The notes: generated by a model from the sequence alone, not told the origin. A DNA stretch of 45,190 bases from Betaproteobacteria bacterium (GCA_028292435.1 JAQGMI010000071.1:1-45190); one strand, 5' to 3'; counted from the stretch's first letter, positions 22,780 to 33,504 are shown. Numbers and translations: made by a program.

Positions 22780-23865
22780 TTAGTCCGCCGTCAGCGTCGG
22801 CCACAGCCGATCGGCGCCAGCGGCGCACATCGCGCGGCCGAGCTCGATCGACCACGCCGCTTCGTTGCCGAACTCTTCGCGCCACGACCACAGGCGCAGC
22901 GTCGAATGATGCAGCGCGTATTCGTCGGTGACGCCGATGGCGCCATGCACCTGGTGCGCGATCAACGCGCCTTCTTGCGCGGCCTGGGCCGTGCGAATCT
23001 TGGCCGACGCTACGGCGAACGCCGCGTTTTGCCCGCGTTCGACGGCGCCGGCTGCCGACAGCGCAGCGGCGACGGCCGCGGCGACTTCGCCGGCAAACCG
23101 CGCGAGTTCTTGCTGGATCGCCTGGAACTGGCCGATCTTGCGCCCGAACTGCGAACGTTCGGTCGCATAGCGCACCGCCAGTTCGAGCGCGCGTTCAAGC
23201 GCGCCAGCCATCATCAGTGCGCGCGCTAGCGCGCCACGCTCGCGCAAAGTTGCATGACTCACGGTGTCTGGCGCTGGCGCAACGAGTGCTGCTTCGATCG
23301 CGACCGCGTCGAGGTCGATGTCATCACGCGGTTCGCTCGCGAGATTGCGCCCGGCGGTGATCCTGCACTTCGCCGCTTCGACGCAGGCGATGACATCGCC
23401 GGCCGGACCTGACGCGAGCATCACGACGTGGCCGGCGATGCGGGCGAACGGTACGCGCTGCATTTTGCCCGACAGTGTCCAGCCTTGACCGCTTTTTGCC
23501 GCGGTGATCACTTCGCCGTGCGCGGGCGCGAAGGTGAGCGGGCCCGCCGGAATTTTGAGTCCGCAACTCGCGAGCATCCAGCCGGCGATCGCTGTTTCGG
23601 CGAGCGGTACCGGCGCGGCATGACGACCCGCAATGCGCAGCACCGCGGCAAGGTCGGACAGCGAGCCGCCTGCGCCGCCGGCTTCTTCGGCAATCGATAC
23701 GAGCGGCAACTGCGCCGTTTCAACGACTTTCCATAACGCGGGCGACCAGCCGGCGTGCTTGGCGGCGTCGAGCATCTTTGCATCGACGTGATCGGCGAAG
23801 AGACGCGTCGCCGAATCGACGAGCATCGCGCGAACTTCGCCGGTTTCCGTTGCGTGGTCGTTCAT
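22780..23865 (-). CDS. acyl-CoA dehydrogenase, smaller subunit of a heteromeric pair
   Basis: The 361-residue protein has the acyl-CoA dehydrogenase plan: an N-terminal helical domain, a middle beta domain and a C-terminal helical bundle (YATERSQFGRKIGQFQAIQQ near 237). No typical catalytic Glu motif (YEG or GGTxEI) is visible at its C-terminus, which ends AMCAAGADRLWPTLTAD. Its ATG overlaps the larger acyl-CoA dehydrogenase by ATGA. Adjacent long/short dehydrogenase genes with coupled translation form alpha2beta2 enzymes in steroid-side-chain and related breakdown, and I infer the same here. FAD binding would then be shared. Confidence 0.88.
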   Translation of the reverse strand: MNDHATETGEVRAMLVDSATRLFADHVDAKMLDAAKHAGWSPALWKVVETAQLPLVSIAEEAGGAGGSLSDLAAVLRIAGRHAAPVPLAETAIAGWMLASCGLKIPAGPLTFAPAHGEVITAAKSGQGWTLSGKMQRVPFARIAGHVVMLASGPAGDVIACVEAAKCRITAGRNLASEPRDDIDLDAVAIEAALVAPAPDTVSHATLRERGALARALMMAGALERALELAVRYATERSQFGRKIGQFQAIQQELARFAGEVAAAVAAALSAAGAVERGQNAAFAVASAKIRTAQAAQEGALIAHQVHGAIGVTDEYALHHSTLRLWSWREEFGNEAAWSIELGRAMCAAGADRLWPTLTAD

Positions 23866-25049
23866 TTGAGCGGTCCGAGCAATTTGCGCGCGATCAGGCT
23901 GCGCAAAACCTGCGTGGTGCCGCCGCGAATCGTGGCGACCGGCGCGCAGTAAATCGTGTCGGCGAGATAACGTTCGAACGTGTCGGTTGCTTCGGGTGAC
24001 GGTTCGACGGTGGCGAGCAGGCGGGCGGCATCGATGATTTCGCGCTCGTAAAAAGTCCCCATATCCTTGACGAGCGCGGCCTCGGTCGCCAGATCGACCG
24101 CCGCCTTGGGCGTCCCGCTCTCGCTGTCGGCCCCCGGGTCGAGTGTCATCGCAATCGCGAGCGACATGCGGCGCAGCGACCAGAATCTCGCCGCCAGCTT
24201 GCCGGCTGCTTCGAGCGCGCGCGCATCGGGCGCCGTGCCGAGCTTGCGCATGAGTTCGGTGAACAAGGGGAACGTCGTCATGTAACGCTCGGGACCGCTG
24301 CGCTCAAGCGCCAGCTCGGACGTTACCTGCTTCCACCCCTGGCCGATCTCACCCACCACGCGGTCGTCGGGGACGAACACATTGTCGAGAAAGACTTCGT
24401 TGAAATGATGGCGCCCGTTCATGAAATTGATCGGCCGCACGGTGACGCCGGGCGCGTCGAGCTCGACGATGAGCTGCGATAAACCGTCGTGACGATTGCC
24501 GCTGTCGGGTGCGGTTCGACACAACACGAAAAACGCGTGGGCCTTGTGCGCCCAGCTCGTCCACACTTTCTGCCCGGTCACGCGCCAACCGTTCGGCACG
24601 CGTTCGGCGCGCGTTTTGACCGACGCGAGATCGGAGCCCGAATTCGGTTCGCTCATGCCGAGCGCAAAATAATATTCGCCGCGTGTAATCGCCGGCAGAT
24701 AGCGCTGTCGCTGCGCTTCGCTGCCGTAGCGCAGCAGGCTCGGCCCGGTCTGGCGATCGGCAAACCAATGCGCGGCGCAGGGCGCGCCGGTAGCCAGCAT
24801 TTCTTCGGTGACGACGAAGCGTTCGAGATACGAGCGTTCGCGCCCGCCATATTGTTTCGGCCACGTCATGCCGATCCAGCCGCGCGCGGCTACCCGGCGG
24901 GTGAATTCGGCGTGAAATTCGGTGTGGCCGATATGCGGCTTGAAATCGAGGGCGGCGAATTCCGCCGCGATGAATTCGCGCACCTCGTGCTGCAGCGCGC
25001 GTGCCGATGGCGGCAATTCGAGCGCGGAGAAATCGACTTGGTCAAACAA
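23862..25049 (-). CDS. acyl-CoA dehydrogenase, larger subunit of a heteromeric pair
   Basis: The product is 395 residues. YYFALGMSEPNSGSDLASVK (near 130-150) is the FAD/substrate signature, VTGQKVWTSWAHKAH follows, and IRGGTTQVLRSLIARKLLG ends the C-terminal domain. It desaturates an acyl-CoA to the 2-enoyl-CoA and passes electrons to ETF. The best start is a TTG at 25049, 17 bases after the previous stop; the SD is weak, so the N-terminus is uncertain. It is coupled to the smaller subunit at 22780 by an ATGA overlap. The upstream acid-CoA ligase would supply the substrate, and the enoyl-CoA hydratase downstream would take the product. Confidence 0.9.
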   Translation of the reverse strand: MFDQVDFSALELPPSARALQHEVREFIAAEFAALDFKPHIGHTEFHAEFTRRVAARGWIGMTWPKQYGGRERSYLERFVVTEEMLATGAPCAAHWFADRQTGPSLLRYGSEAQRQRYLPAITRGEYYFALGMSEPNSGSDLASVKTRAERVPNGWRVTGQKVWTSWAHKAHAFFVLCRTAPDSGNRHDGLSQLIVELDAPGVTVRPINFMNGRHHFNEVFLDNVFVPDDRVVGEIGQGWKQVTSELALERSGPERYMTTFPLFTELMRKLGTAPDARALEAAGKLAARFWSLRRMSLAIAMTLDPGADSESGTPKAAVDLATEAALVKDMGTFYEREIIDAARLLATVEPSPEATDTFERYLADTIYCAPVATIRGGTTQVLRSLIARKLLGPLK

Positions 25050-25066
25050 GGGGCTGTCCCAGGCGG

Positions 25067-27208
25067 TCAGGTCTTCAGCACAACCAGCGCGTCGGCGGCG
25101 ACTATGCCATGCTCGTTCACGAACAGCGGATTGATGTCGATTTCCGCAATGCGGTCGGCATGATCGGCGGCGAGCAACGAAACGCGCGCCAGTGCGTCGG
25201 CCAGCGCCTCGATCGCGAGCGGTGCGCTGCCGCGATAACCGGTCAGCAGTTTCGCCGCTTTGATACCGGCGACCATCTCACGCGCAGTCTCGACGTCGAA
25301 AGGCGCAAAGCGATAAGTCACGTCCTTCAGGAGTTCGGCAAACACGCCGCCCAAACCAAACATGACCACGGGGCCGAAAAACCGATCGTTGATGACGCCG
25401 ATGATCACCTCGGTGCCAACGGCCATTTCCGCGACCAGCACGCCGTTCACTCGGGCATCCGGCTTGTAGCTTTTTGCATTCGCGACAATTGTCGCCGTCG
25501 CTGCTTTAAGCGCACTCAAATTGTCGATATTCAAACGCACGGCGCCGGCCTCGGTCTTATGCGGAATATCGGGCGAATCGATTTTCACCGCGAGCGGAAA
25601 CTTCAGTGGCGACTCGGCAAGCGCCATGATCGCTGCGGGGCCGAGCACCTGTTCCTTCGCGACCGGAATGCCGTACGCGCCGAGTATTTTCTTTGAATCC
25701 GCTTCGCTCAGGCGTTGAGTCGACGCCGCCGGTATCGGTTGCCGCGCAACAACGCGGTTCAGGCCGCGCGCCTTTGTCGCCAGATAGCGGCGTTGCTTTT
25801 CTGCATACTGACCCAGTGCGCCCGCGGCGAGCGCTGTGCGCGTTGGCGTCAGCACCCACGGAATACGATTCGCATCGAAAATGTCGGTTGCCGCACGCGA
25901 TGAGTCTAATGTGCGGCCGAGCGAGACGATCACCGGCTTACCGACCCGGTTCACGATGGCGACGAGATCGGTAGCCCACGCTGCACCGCGCGCGCCCTGC
26001 ACCGTGCCGTAGCGCACGATCATCTGGTCGATGTTCGGATCGTTCAGCGCGAGCTCGACGATCTGGTTGAATTCTTCGTTGTGGCCGCTGATCTGCGCGG
26101 TAAGGTCGATCGGGTTGCCGAGCGCGCAGTGCTTGGGTGCAATCGCCTCGATCGCACTTACTGTGCTATCGGCAAAATGCGGCAGCGTGAGGCCGTGCCG
26201 ATCGCATTCGTCGGCCATCAGCACGGCTGAGCCGCCGGAAGTGGTCAGGATGCCGATGTTGCTGCCGCGCGGCATCCGCTTGCCGAGGAATACGCGCGCG
26301 ATATCGACGACTTCCGCGACGTCGCGCACTTCGATGAAACCGCCTTCGCGAAATGCAGCACGGTACAGCTCATAGTCCGCGGTCATGCTCGCGGTGTGCG
26401 ATTCTGCCGCCGCGCGGCCGATCGCGCTGTTGCCGGCTTTCCAGGTGAGGATGGGCTTGCCGAGTTCGAGAGCGCGCGCACCGAGCGCCCGCAGTCGCCT
26501 GCCATCGGACACGCCTTCGAGATAGAGCACGAGTACTTCAACTTCAACGCGCTCGAGAAAATCGGCGGCGAGTTCGAGCGTCGTGATGTCGGCCTCGTTG
26601 CCGGCGGAGACGACGTAATTGAAACCCATGCCTTCGGATTCGGCGAGCGCGACGACGCTATAGGCAAACCCGCCGCTCTGCGACACGAAAGCCACCGGCC
26701 CTTGCTTGAGGTTCGGATTTTTGAAACCCACGCCGAAGCCGCAGTAGACGCGGTCGACCAGGTTCATCGTGCCGATGCAATTGGGGCCGATGACGCGCAC
26801 GCCGCTTTCGGCGACCGCTTTCTTGAGCTCGGCCTCGAGCGCGACGCCTTCAGCGCCTACTTCGCGAAAGCCGGCGCTGAATACGGTCGCGAACGCAATA
26901 CCCGCTTTGCCGCATTGCCGGATAACGTCGGGCACCAGTTTGCCGGCGACTGCCACGAGCGCGAGATCGCAGGGCTGCGGCACGTCGGCGACACTCGCAT
27001 AGCATTTCAATTCGCCGATGCCGGCGTACTTCGGGTTGACCGGATAAATGCCGCCGCGGTAACCGCATTCCTGCAGGATCGGAATCGGTTGGCCGCCGAT
27101 GCGCGTATTGTCGGTCGAGGCGCCGACGACCGCGATTCCGCGCGGATTGAAGAGCCGCGCAAAATCGCGTTGCGGCGTCAGCGCGCTGTGCCCGGAGCCG
27201 TCATTCAC
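25067..27208 (-). CDS. ADP-forming acyl-CoA synthetase, fused alpha-beta form
   Basis: The 713-residue protein joins both modules split elsewhere in the window. A CoA-binding domain (IAVVGASTDNTRIGG near 25-39), ligase domains (FVSQSGGFAYSV near 174 and ESHTASM at 269-275, His271 the phospho-His) and a C-terminal ATP-grasp domain (DSPDIPHKTEAGAV, EIDINPLFV near the end) occur in that order. It activates an organic acid to acyl-CoA with ATP, forming ADP and phosphate. The start is GTG at 27208, 4 bases past the receptor's stop. It follows a Bug receptor and precedes acyl-CoA dehydrogenases, a sequence of import, activation and oxidation. Confidence 0.92.
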   Translation of the reverse strand: MNDGSGHSALTPQRDFARLFNPRGIAVVGASTDNTRIGGQPIPILQECGYRGGIYPVNPKYAGIGELKCYASVADVPQPCDLALVAVAGKLVPDVIRQCGKAGIAFATVFSAGFREVGAEGVALEAELKKAVAESGVRVIGPNCIGTMNLVDRVYCGFGVGFKNPNLKQGPVAFVSQSGGFAYSVVALAESEGMGFNYVVSAGNEADITTLELAADFLERVEVEVLVLYLEGVSDGRRLRALGARALELGKPILTWKAGNSAIGRAAAESHTASMTADYELYRAAFREGGFIEVRDVAEVVDIARVFLGKRMPRGSNIGILTTSGGSAVLMADECDRHGLTLPHFADSTVSAIEAIAPKHCALGNPIDLTAQISGHNEEFNQIVELALNDPNIDQMIVRYGTVQGARGAAWATDLVAIVNRVGKPVIVSLGRTLDSSRAATDIFDANRIPWVLTPTRTALAAGALGQYAEKQRRYLATKARGLNRVVARQPIPAASTQRLSEADSKKILGAYGIPVAKEQVLGPAAIMALAESPLKFPLAVKIDSPDIPHKTEAGAVRLNIDNLSALKAATATIVANAKSYKPDARVNGVLVAEMAVGTEVIIGVINDRFFGPVVMFGLGGVFAELLKDVTYRFAPFDVETAREMVAGIKAAKLLTGYRGSAPLAIEALADALARVSLLAADHADRIAEIDINPLFVNEHGIVAADALVVLKT

Positions 27209-27211
27209 CGC

Positions 27212-28165
27212 TCATTCGCCTTTGAGGTCCGCAGCTTTCACGACTTTCGAGTACTTCGCGATTTCGTCGCGGATGAACTGCGTGAAAAATTCAGTGCTGC
27301 CGCCGATCGGTTCGACGCCTTCATTCAGAAAACGATCGGCAACGTCGCTGCTCGCGAGAATCTTGCCGACCTCGACGTTCAGCCGCGCGACGATTTCCTT
27401 CGGCGCTTTGATCGGCGCCATCAGGCCGAACCATGTCGTCGCTTCATAACCTTTGAGGCCCGACTCGTCGATCGTCGGCACGGTCGGCAGCGCGCGAAAG
27501 CGCTTCAGGCTGCCGATGCCGATCGCGCGAATGCGGCCCGCTTCGATGTGCGGCACCAGCAGCGGCACGCCGCTGAATATCATTTCGACCTGGCCGGCGA
27601 TGGTGTCGGTCAGCGCGGGCGAATTGCCTTTGTACGGCACGTGCACGATGTTGACGCCCGCCATCAGTTTGAACAATTCACCAGCCATCTGATTCGAGCT
27701 GCCCAATCCCGACGATGCATAGTTCATCTTGCCGGGTTTCGATTTCGCGAGCGCGATCAGCTCTTTGACGTTTTTCACCGGCACTGACGGATGCACGGCA
27801 AGCACGTTGGCGCCTTTGACGCACAGGCTGATCGGCGCGAAATCGCGCAGCGTGTCGTACGGCAGTTTCTGATAAAGGCTCATGTTGATTGCGTTCGACG
27901 CGCCGCCCATCAGGATCGTGTAACCGTCGGGCGCAACCTTGGCAACGAGATCCGAACCGATGTTGGTGGCGCCGCCCGCGCGATTTTCGACGATTACCTG
28001 CTGGCCGAAAATTTCAGTGAGCTTGCCCGCGATCACGCGAGCGGTGAAGTCGGTATTACCGCCCGGCGCGTAGGGCACGACCATGCGCACGGTGCGCACG
28101 GGATAGGTTTGCGCGTTGACTGCCGCACTGGTTAATACGCACGCAATCAAAACCGGCATTCTCAT
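27212..28165 (-). CDS. Bug/TctC-family periplasmic solute-binding receptor
   Basis: The ATG at 28165 overlaps the previous stop (ATGA) and gives 317 residues; longer frames upstream lie inside the dehydrogenase gene. The short signal peptide MRMPVLIACVLTSAAVNA is followed by TYPVRTVRMVVPYAPGGNTD with the standard ligand loop, and GQQVIVENRAGGATNIGSD for the second block. It carries the usual C-terminal FFTQFIRDEIAKYSKVVKAA. It should bind an organic acid in the periplasm. It sits between a 2-hydroxyacid dehydrogenase and an acid-CoA ligase, both coupled or nearly so. That fits uptake of a hydroxy- or oxo-acid. Confidence 0.92.
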   Translation of the reverse strand: MRMPVLIACVLTSAAVNAQTYPVRTVRMVVPYAPGGNTDFTARVIAGKLTEIFGQQVIVENRAGGATNIGSDLVAKVAPDGYTILMGGASNAINMSLYQKLPYDTLRDFAPISLCVKGANVLAVHPSVPVKNVKELIALAKSKPGKMNYASSGLGSSNQMAGELFKLMAGVNIVHVPYKGNSPALTDTIAGQVEMIFSGVPLLVPHIEAGRIRAIGIGSLKRFRALPTVPTIDESGLKGYEATTWFGLMAPIKAPKEIVARLNVEVGKILASSDVADRFLNEGVEPIGGSTEFFTQFIRDEIAKYSKVVKAADLKGE

Positions 28166-29151
28166 GGTTTGCTCACTTCGTTGATGAGGGGCTCGCTTTT
28201 CGCAAAGCGCAGGAGGTTGTCGAGGAAAAGCACGTTGACGCGCGCATCGTTGCCGTCGGACGCGTTCGAGTTGTGCGGCGTGACGATCACGTTGGGCAGG
28301 TCCCACAGCGGGGAGGCCGCGGGCAGTGGTTCCTGCGCGAAGACGTCGAGATAAGCGCCGCCGAGCTGGCCGCTTTGAAGCGCCGCAATCAACGCGGGCT
28401 CGTCGACGACTTCGCCGCGGCTGATATTGATCAGACGCGCGCCGCGCGGCAATTTTGCGAGCAGCGCCGCATCGACCATGCCGCGCGTTTCATTGGTCAG
28501 CGGGCAGGCCAGCGCGAGCCAATCGCAGCGCGCCAGCAGCGCCGGCAACTCAGCGGGCGTATGCATTTCATCGACACATTCGACCGCTGTGCTGCTGCGG
28601 CGCACGCCGATGATTTTGAGGCCGAGCAGCCGCGCCAGGCGCGCGATCTCGACGCCGATTGCGCCAAGGCCGTAAACCAGCATCGTCTGGCCGCGCAGAT
28701 CGCGCGGGAAATCGGTCGTCGCGAGCGGGCTCCAGGTGCGCTCGCGCTGGCCTTTGATCCAGTGCGGAAAGTTGCGCGCAAGCATCAAGAGGCCGGCGAT
28801 CGCGGTTTGTGCAATCGGCTCGGCCGCGGTGCCCGATGACGTCGTCAGCCGTACGCCGCGCTCGAGCACCGTCGCGAATACCGGATGATCGACGCCCGCG
28901 TTGAAGACCTGCATCCATTTAAGCGCCGGCGCTTTGCGCGTCGCCGAAAAAAATTGCTTCGCATGGTGCGGAAAGATGTCGCTGGAAAAATACGCGATCT
29001 CGGCGCGTGCGGCCGTGCTGTCGGCGGTGCGCGCTTCAGGGTCCGACGGCAGTACGAGCAATTCGACGTCAACGCCGCTGCGGGTCGCGGCCGCGAGCAG
29101 GTCGCCGCCGTACCGGGCGTTGAACTGATGCGACACAAGTAAGGCGGGCAC
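28162..29151 (-). CDS. D-isomer-specific 2-hydroxyacid dehydrogenase
   Basis: The GTG at 29151, with AGAGGA six bases before it, gives 329 residues; a TTG 15 bases upstream has no SD. The NAD-binding loop LVYGLGAIGVEIARLA is in the middle. The catalytic Arg, Glu and His are seen in NISRGEVVDEP, DVFAQEPLP and VTPHNS. It would interconvert a 2-oxoacid and a D-2-hydroxyacid with NAD(P)H. It is the first gene of the long minus-strand run and is translationally coupled to the Bug receptor at 27212. GHPR/phosphoglycerate-dehydrogenase relatives are the nearest types; the substrate is open. Confidence 0.9.
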   Translation of the reverse strand: MPALLVSHQFNARYGGDLLAAATRSGVDVELLVLPSDPEARTADSTAARAEIAYFSSDIFPHHAKQFFSATRKAPALKWMQVFNAGVDHPVFATVLERGVRLTTSSGTAAEPIAQTAIAGLLMLARNFPHWIKGQRERTWSPLATTDFPRDLRGQTMLVYGLGAIGVEIARLARLLGLKIIGVRRSSTAVECVDEMHTPAELPALLARCDWLALACPLTNETRGMVDAALLAKLPRGARLINISRGEVVDEPALIAALQSGQLGGAYLDVFAQEPLPAASPLWDLPNVIVTPHNSNASDGNDARVNVLFLDNLLRFAKSEPLINEVSKP

Positions 29152-29228
29152 GGGTTTCCTCTGCAATCGGTGGGGCGCCGGCTTTTAGACGAATGCGCCA
29201 GCGGCGGGCGATTTTTGCGCTATTTTAG

Positions 29229-30434
<1,206 letters not shown>

Positions 30435-30447
30435 GCGCGCCGCCGAT

Positions 30448-31056
30448 TCACGCGAGCCACGGCAGCTCGCGATGATGCTTCGCTTCGAACGTTTCGATTT
30501 CTTTTTCGTATTGCATGACGAGCCCGATATCGTCGAGCCCCTTCAATAAGCGCTCTTTCGCATTCGGGTCGATCTCGAATCGGTAGGCCGTGCCGTCGGG
30601 TCCGGTCACTGTCTGTGATTCGAGATCCACACCGATGTCGGCGCCGGGTTTGTCGCGTAATTGCTGGCGCAGTTTTGCGCAGGTCGCATCGGGCAGCACG
30701 ACGGGCAGCATCCCATTCTGCAACTCGTTGCCGTAGTGAATATCGCCGAACGACGGCGCGATGACCGCGCGGATACCGTAATCCCACAATACGTAGACCG
30801 CAGCTTCGCGCGACGAGCCGCAGCCGAAATTGGCGCCCGCAACGAGAATCTTCGCCTGGCGATACGGCGCCTGATTCAACACGAAGTCCGGCCGATCTTT
30901 GCCGTCGGCATCGTAGCGGATGTCGTGAAACGCGAGCTTTTCATAGCCGGGCTCGCGCAGGCGCCGCAGATATCGCGCCGGAATGATCTTGTCGGTGTCG
31001 ATATTCGCGAGTTCGAGTGGTGCCGCGACACCGGTTATTTTGGTAAATGGTTGCAT
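30448..31056 (-). CDS. leuD: 3-isopropylmalate dehydratase small subunit (LeuD type)
   Basis: The product is 202 residues. NIDTDKIIPARYL (near 18-30), NFGCGSSREAAVYVL and the following VIAPSFGDIHYGNELQNG are the swivel-domain motifs of LeuD. The usual SREHAPWAL reads SREAAVYVL, a small deviation. The ATG at 31056 has AGGAG at SD distance. With LeuC (31220) it forms the aconitase-family hydro-lyase that isomerises 2- and 3-isopropylmalate in leucine synthesis. A gap of 163 bases holding repeat A2 separates them, unusual for a pair that is normally adjacent. No leuB is in view, so a role in another hydro-lyase, such as a methylmalate or dimethylmaleate hydratase, is an alternative. Confidence 0.88.
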   Translation of the reverse strand: MQPFTKITGVAAPLELANIDTDKIIPARYLRRLREPGYEKLAFHDIRYDADGKDRPDFVLNQAPYRQAKILVAGANFGCGSSREAAVYVLWDYGIRAVIAPSFGDIHYGNELQNGMLPVVLPDATCAKLRQQLRDKPGADIGVDLESQTVTGPDGTAYRFEIDPNAKERLLKGLDDIGLVMQYEKEIETFEAKHHRELPWLA

Positions 31057-31092
31057 TTGTTGACTCCTGAAACAGTCATACGTTCAATCTCG

Positions 31093-31207
31093 AACCGCCA
31101 AGGACGCAAAGGAAAAATAAAGGACAAGGAAGGAATGAATGGAACAACTTTTTCGCTAGCCTTGCCTTGCTTTTGACTTCCTTCGCGTCCTTTGCGTCCT
31201 TAGCGGT
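31093..31207. repeat. paired inverted repeat A2 (9-bp unit family) between leuC and leuD
   Basis: The left arm from 31093 reads AACCGCCAAGGACGCAAAGG. The right arm (31177-31207) is the inverse of ACCGCTAAGGACGCAAAGGA plus another 9-base unit. One mismatch over about 20 paired bases. The middle is AT-rich with no frame of note. Confidence 0.85.
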
Positions 31208-31219
31208 AAACGCGTTAAT

Positions 31220-32623
31220 TTATTTCAACGTGCGCACGTCAGTGATTTTTCCCATCACCGCTGCGGCGGCGACCATTGCCGGGCTCATCAAGTGCGTACG
31301 TGCGCCCTTGCCCTGCCGGCCTTCGAAATTGCGGTTCGATGTCGATGCGCAGCGCTCGCCGGCAGGCACCGAGTCTCCGTTCATCGCGGCGCAGCTCGAA
31401 CAGCCCGAGGCGCGCCAGTCGAATCCGGCTGCTATAAATATTTTGTCGAGTCCTTCGGCTTCGGCCTGGCGTTTGATCGTGCTCGAGCCGGGCGACACCC
31501 ACGCAGGCACCACGCTCTTGCGGCCTTTGAGTATCGCCGCCGCCGCGCGCAGGTCTTCGATGCGGCCGTTGGTGCAGGTGCCGATGAACGCGCGGTGAAT
31601 TTTCAGTCCATCGACCGGCGTGCCAGGCGTCAGTTCCATATAGCGCAGCGCCTGTTCCATGTGCGAACGCTTGTCGGCGTCGCCCGCGGACGCAGGATCG
31701 GGCACTGCGGCGTTGATTGAAATCGCCTCTTCGGGACTGGTGCCCCAAGTCACCATAGGAGTCAGGCTCGCCGCGTCGAGCGCGACTTCGCGATCGAAAC
31801 GCGCGCCGTCTTCGGTTGGCAGCGATTGCCAGAACGACAACGCTTCGTCCCACTCGAGGCCACGCGGCGTGAATTCGCGGCCGGCAAGGTAAGCGTAGGT
31901 TTTTTCGTCGGGCGCGATCATGCCGGAGCGCGCGCCCGCTTCGATCGCCATATTGCATACCGTTAGGCGGCCTTCCATGGTCAGCGCGCGAATCGCGACG
32001 CCGGCAAATTCAATCGCATAGCCGGTGCCGCCGGCCGTGCCGATTTTCGCGATGATCGCGAGCACGATGTCTTTCGCAGTGACGCCGGCTGGCGCACTGC
32101 CGTCCACGGTGACGCGTAGCGTCTTCGGTTTCTTTTGCCACAGGCATTGCGTCGCGAGAATCTGCTTCAGTTGCGAGGCGCCAATGCCGACGGCGTAAGC
32201 GCCGAACGCGCCGTGCGTCGACGTATGTGAGTCGCCGCAGGTGATGATGAGACCGGGCTGGGTGATGCCGAGCTCGGGTCCGACGACATGCACGATGCCC
32301 TGCTGCGGATGCTCGAGGCCATAATAATTCTGAATGTCGTTGGCTTTCGTATTCTTCGCGAACAGGTCGAGCATGTTCAGCATTTCCACGTCGGTCACGG
32401 CGGCGAGACCCTGTTCGCGGTTGCGCGTCGGCACGTAATGGTCGGCGGTCGCGAAGGTCTGGCGCGGCTTGCGTACTTTGCGGCCGTCGCGCGCGAGCGC
32501 GGCGAATGCATGAAACGAGCCTTCGTGCACAAAATTGCGATCGACATGCAGCAGCGCTTCGTTCTCGCCGCGCGTGACGATCACATGGCGGTTCCAGATT
32601 TTTTCGAACAGGGTTTGCGGCAT
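31220..32623 (-). CDS. leuC: 3-isopropylmalate dehydratase large subunit (LeuC type)
   Basis: The ATG at 32623 with GAGGAG upstream gives 467 residues, the family length. GDSHTSTHGAFGAYAVGIG, IGTCTNGRIEDL and ASGCSSCAAMNGD are the aconitase-type motifs; the Cys of GTCTNGR and the two of CSSC hold the 4Fe-4S cluster. An N-terminal DRNFVHEGSFHAF replaces the more usual HxIHExTSPQAF, so this may be a second, divergent LeuC type. It works with the small subunit at 30448 to isomerise isopropylmalate, or a related substituted malate. It is divergent from the SDR at 32719. Confidence 0.9.
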   Translation of the reverse strand: MPQTLFEKIWNRHVIVTRGENEALLHVDRNFVHEGSFHAFAALARDGRKVRKPRQTFATADHYVPTRNREQGLAAVTDVEMLNMLDLFAKNTKANDIQNYYGLEHPQQGIVHVVGPELGITQPGLIITCGDSHTSTHGAFGAYAVGIGASQLKQILATQCLWQKKPKTLRVTVDGSAPAGVTAKDIVLAIIAKIGTAGGTGYAIEFAGVAIRALTMEGRLTVCNMAIEAGARSGMIAPDEKTYAYLAGREFTPRGLEWDEALSFWQSLPTEDGARFDREVALDAASLTPMVTWGTSPEEAISINAAVPDPASAGDADKRSHMEQALRYMELTPGTPVDGLKIHRAFIGTCTNGRIEDLRAAAAILKGRKSVVPAWVSPGSSTIKRQAEAEGLDKIFIAAGFDWRASGCSSCAAMNGDSVPAGERCASTSNRNFEGRQGKGARTHLMSPAMVAAAAVMGKITDVRTLK

Positions 32624-32718
32624 GCGATGGATCTCCTCAAGGCTCACGAAAGCTTAGCACGGCGGCGGCGCGCATTTGGCGTGTATCATCGTGCGCATCA
32701 AATCGAGGAGAGCAAGCG

Positions 32719-33504
32719 ATGGCACTGAAAGGCAAAACCCTGCTGGTTACGGGCGGAAGCGGCGGCATCGGCGAAGCGTTCGCGCGCGCGTTTGCGCATG
32801 AAGGCTGCAACATTGTATTCAATGGACTTGGCGAGCCGGCGGCAATCGAGAAACTGCGCGCCGAGATAGCGCAACAGAATGGCGTTGAAGTGGTCTACCA
32901 CCCGGCGGATGTCGGCAAGCCCGACGAAGTCGAAGCGATGATCGCCTCGGCGCTCAAGCAATTCGGCGTCATCGATATCGTGATTAACAACGCGGTGACG
33001 CGTCATTACGCGCCGGTCGAGGCGTTTCCGGTCGAGAAGTGGGATCGCGCGCTCGCCGTCAATCTGTCGTCCGCATTCCACACCATACGCCTCGCCCTGC
33101 CCGCGATGAAGAAGCAGAACTGGGGCCGCATCATCAACATGGCATCGATCCACGCGACCAACCTCGTCAAAGACCGTATCGACTACATGACGACCAAGGC
33201 GGCGATTGTCGGGCTTACGCGCGCGGTCGCGCTCGAGTGCGCGACGACCGGTATCACGTGTAATGCGATCGCGCCGGGCTGGGTGCTGACGCCGCACGCC
33301 GATGGCCAGATCACGCGCCAGATGGCGGAGAAAAAGCAGACGCGTGAGCAGGCGATCCGCGAACTCGTCGACATTCGCCAGCCGAGCCGGCGGCCGATCA
33401 TGCCGGCGGAAGTCGCCGCACTCGGCGTCTACTTATGCAGCGATGCGGCGGCCAATATTTCCGGCGGGTCGCTGCCGATCGACGGCGCGTGGGCGACGAC
33501 GTGA
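32719..33504 (+). CDS. SDR-family dehydrogenase, 3-hydroxybutyrate-dehydrogenase-like
   Basis: The 261-residue protein is a classical short-chain dehydrogenase. TGGSGGIG (11-18) binds the cofactor, NNAV (90-93) and Asn115 are structural/catalytic, and Ser143, Tyr156 and Lys160 (YMTTK) form the catalytic set. Several stretches, VFNGLGEPAAIEKLR, FPVEKWDRALAVNLSSAFHT and TCNAIAPGWVLTP, resemble D-3-hydroxybutyrate dehydrogenases. It would oxidise 3-hydroxybutyrate or a similar acid with NAD. The ATG at 32719 has GAGGAG before it. It stands alone on the + strand, between divergent leuC and the convergent lyase at 33540. Confidence 0.85.
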   Translation: MALKGKTLLVTGGSGGIGEAFARAFAHEGCNIVFNGLGEPAAIEKLRAEIAQQNGVEVVYHPADVGKPDEVEAMIASALKQFGVIDIVINNAVTRHYAPVEAFPVEKWDRALAVNLSSAFHTIRLALPAMKKQNWGRIINMASIHATNLVKDRIDYMTTKAAIVGLTRAVALECATTGITCNAIAPGWVLTPHADGQITRQMAEKKQTREQAIRELVDIRQPSRRPIMPAEVAALGVYLCSDAAANISGGSLPIDGAWATT

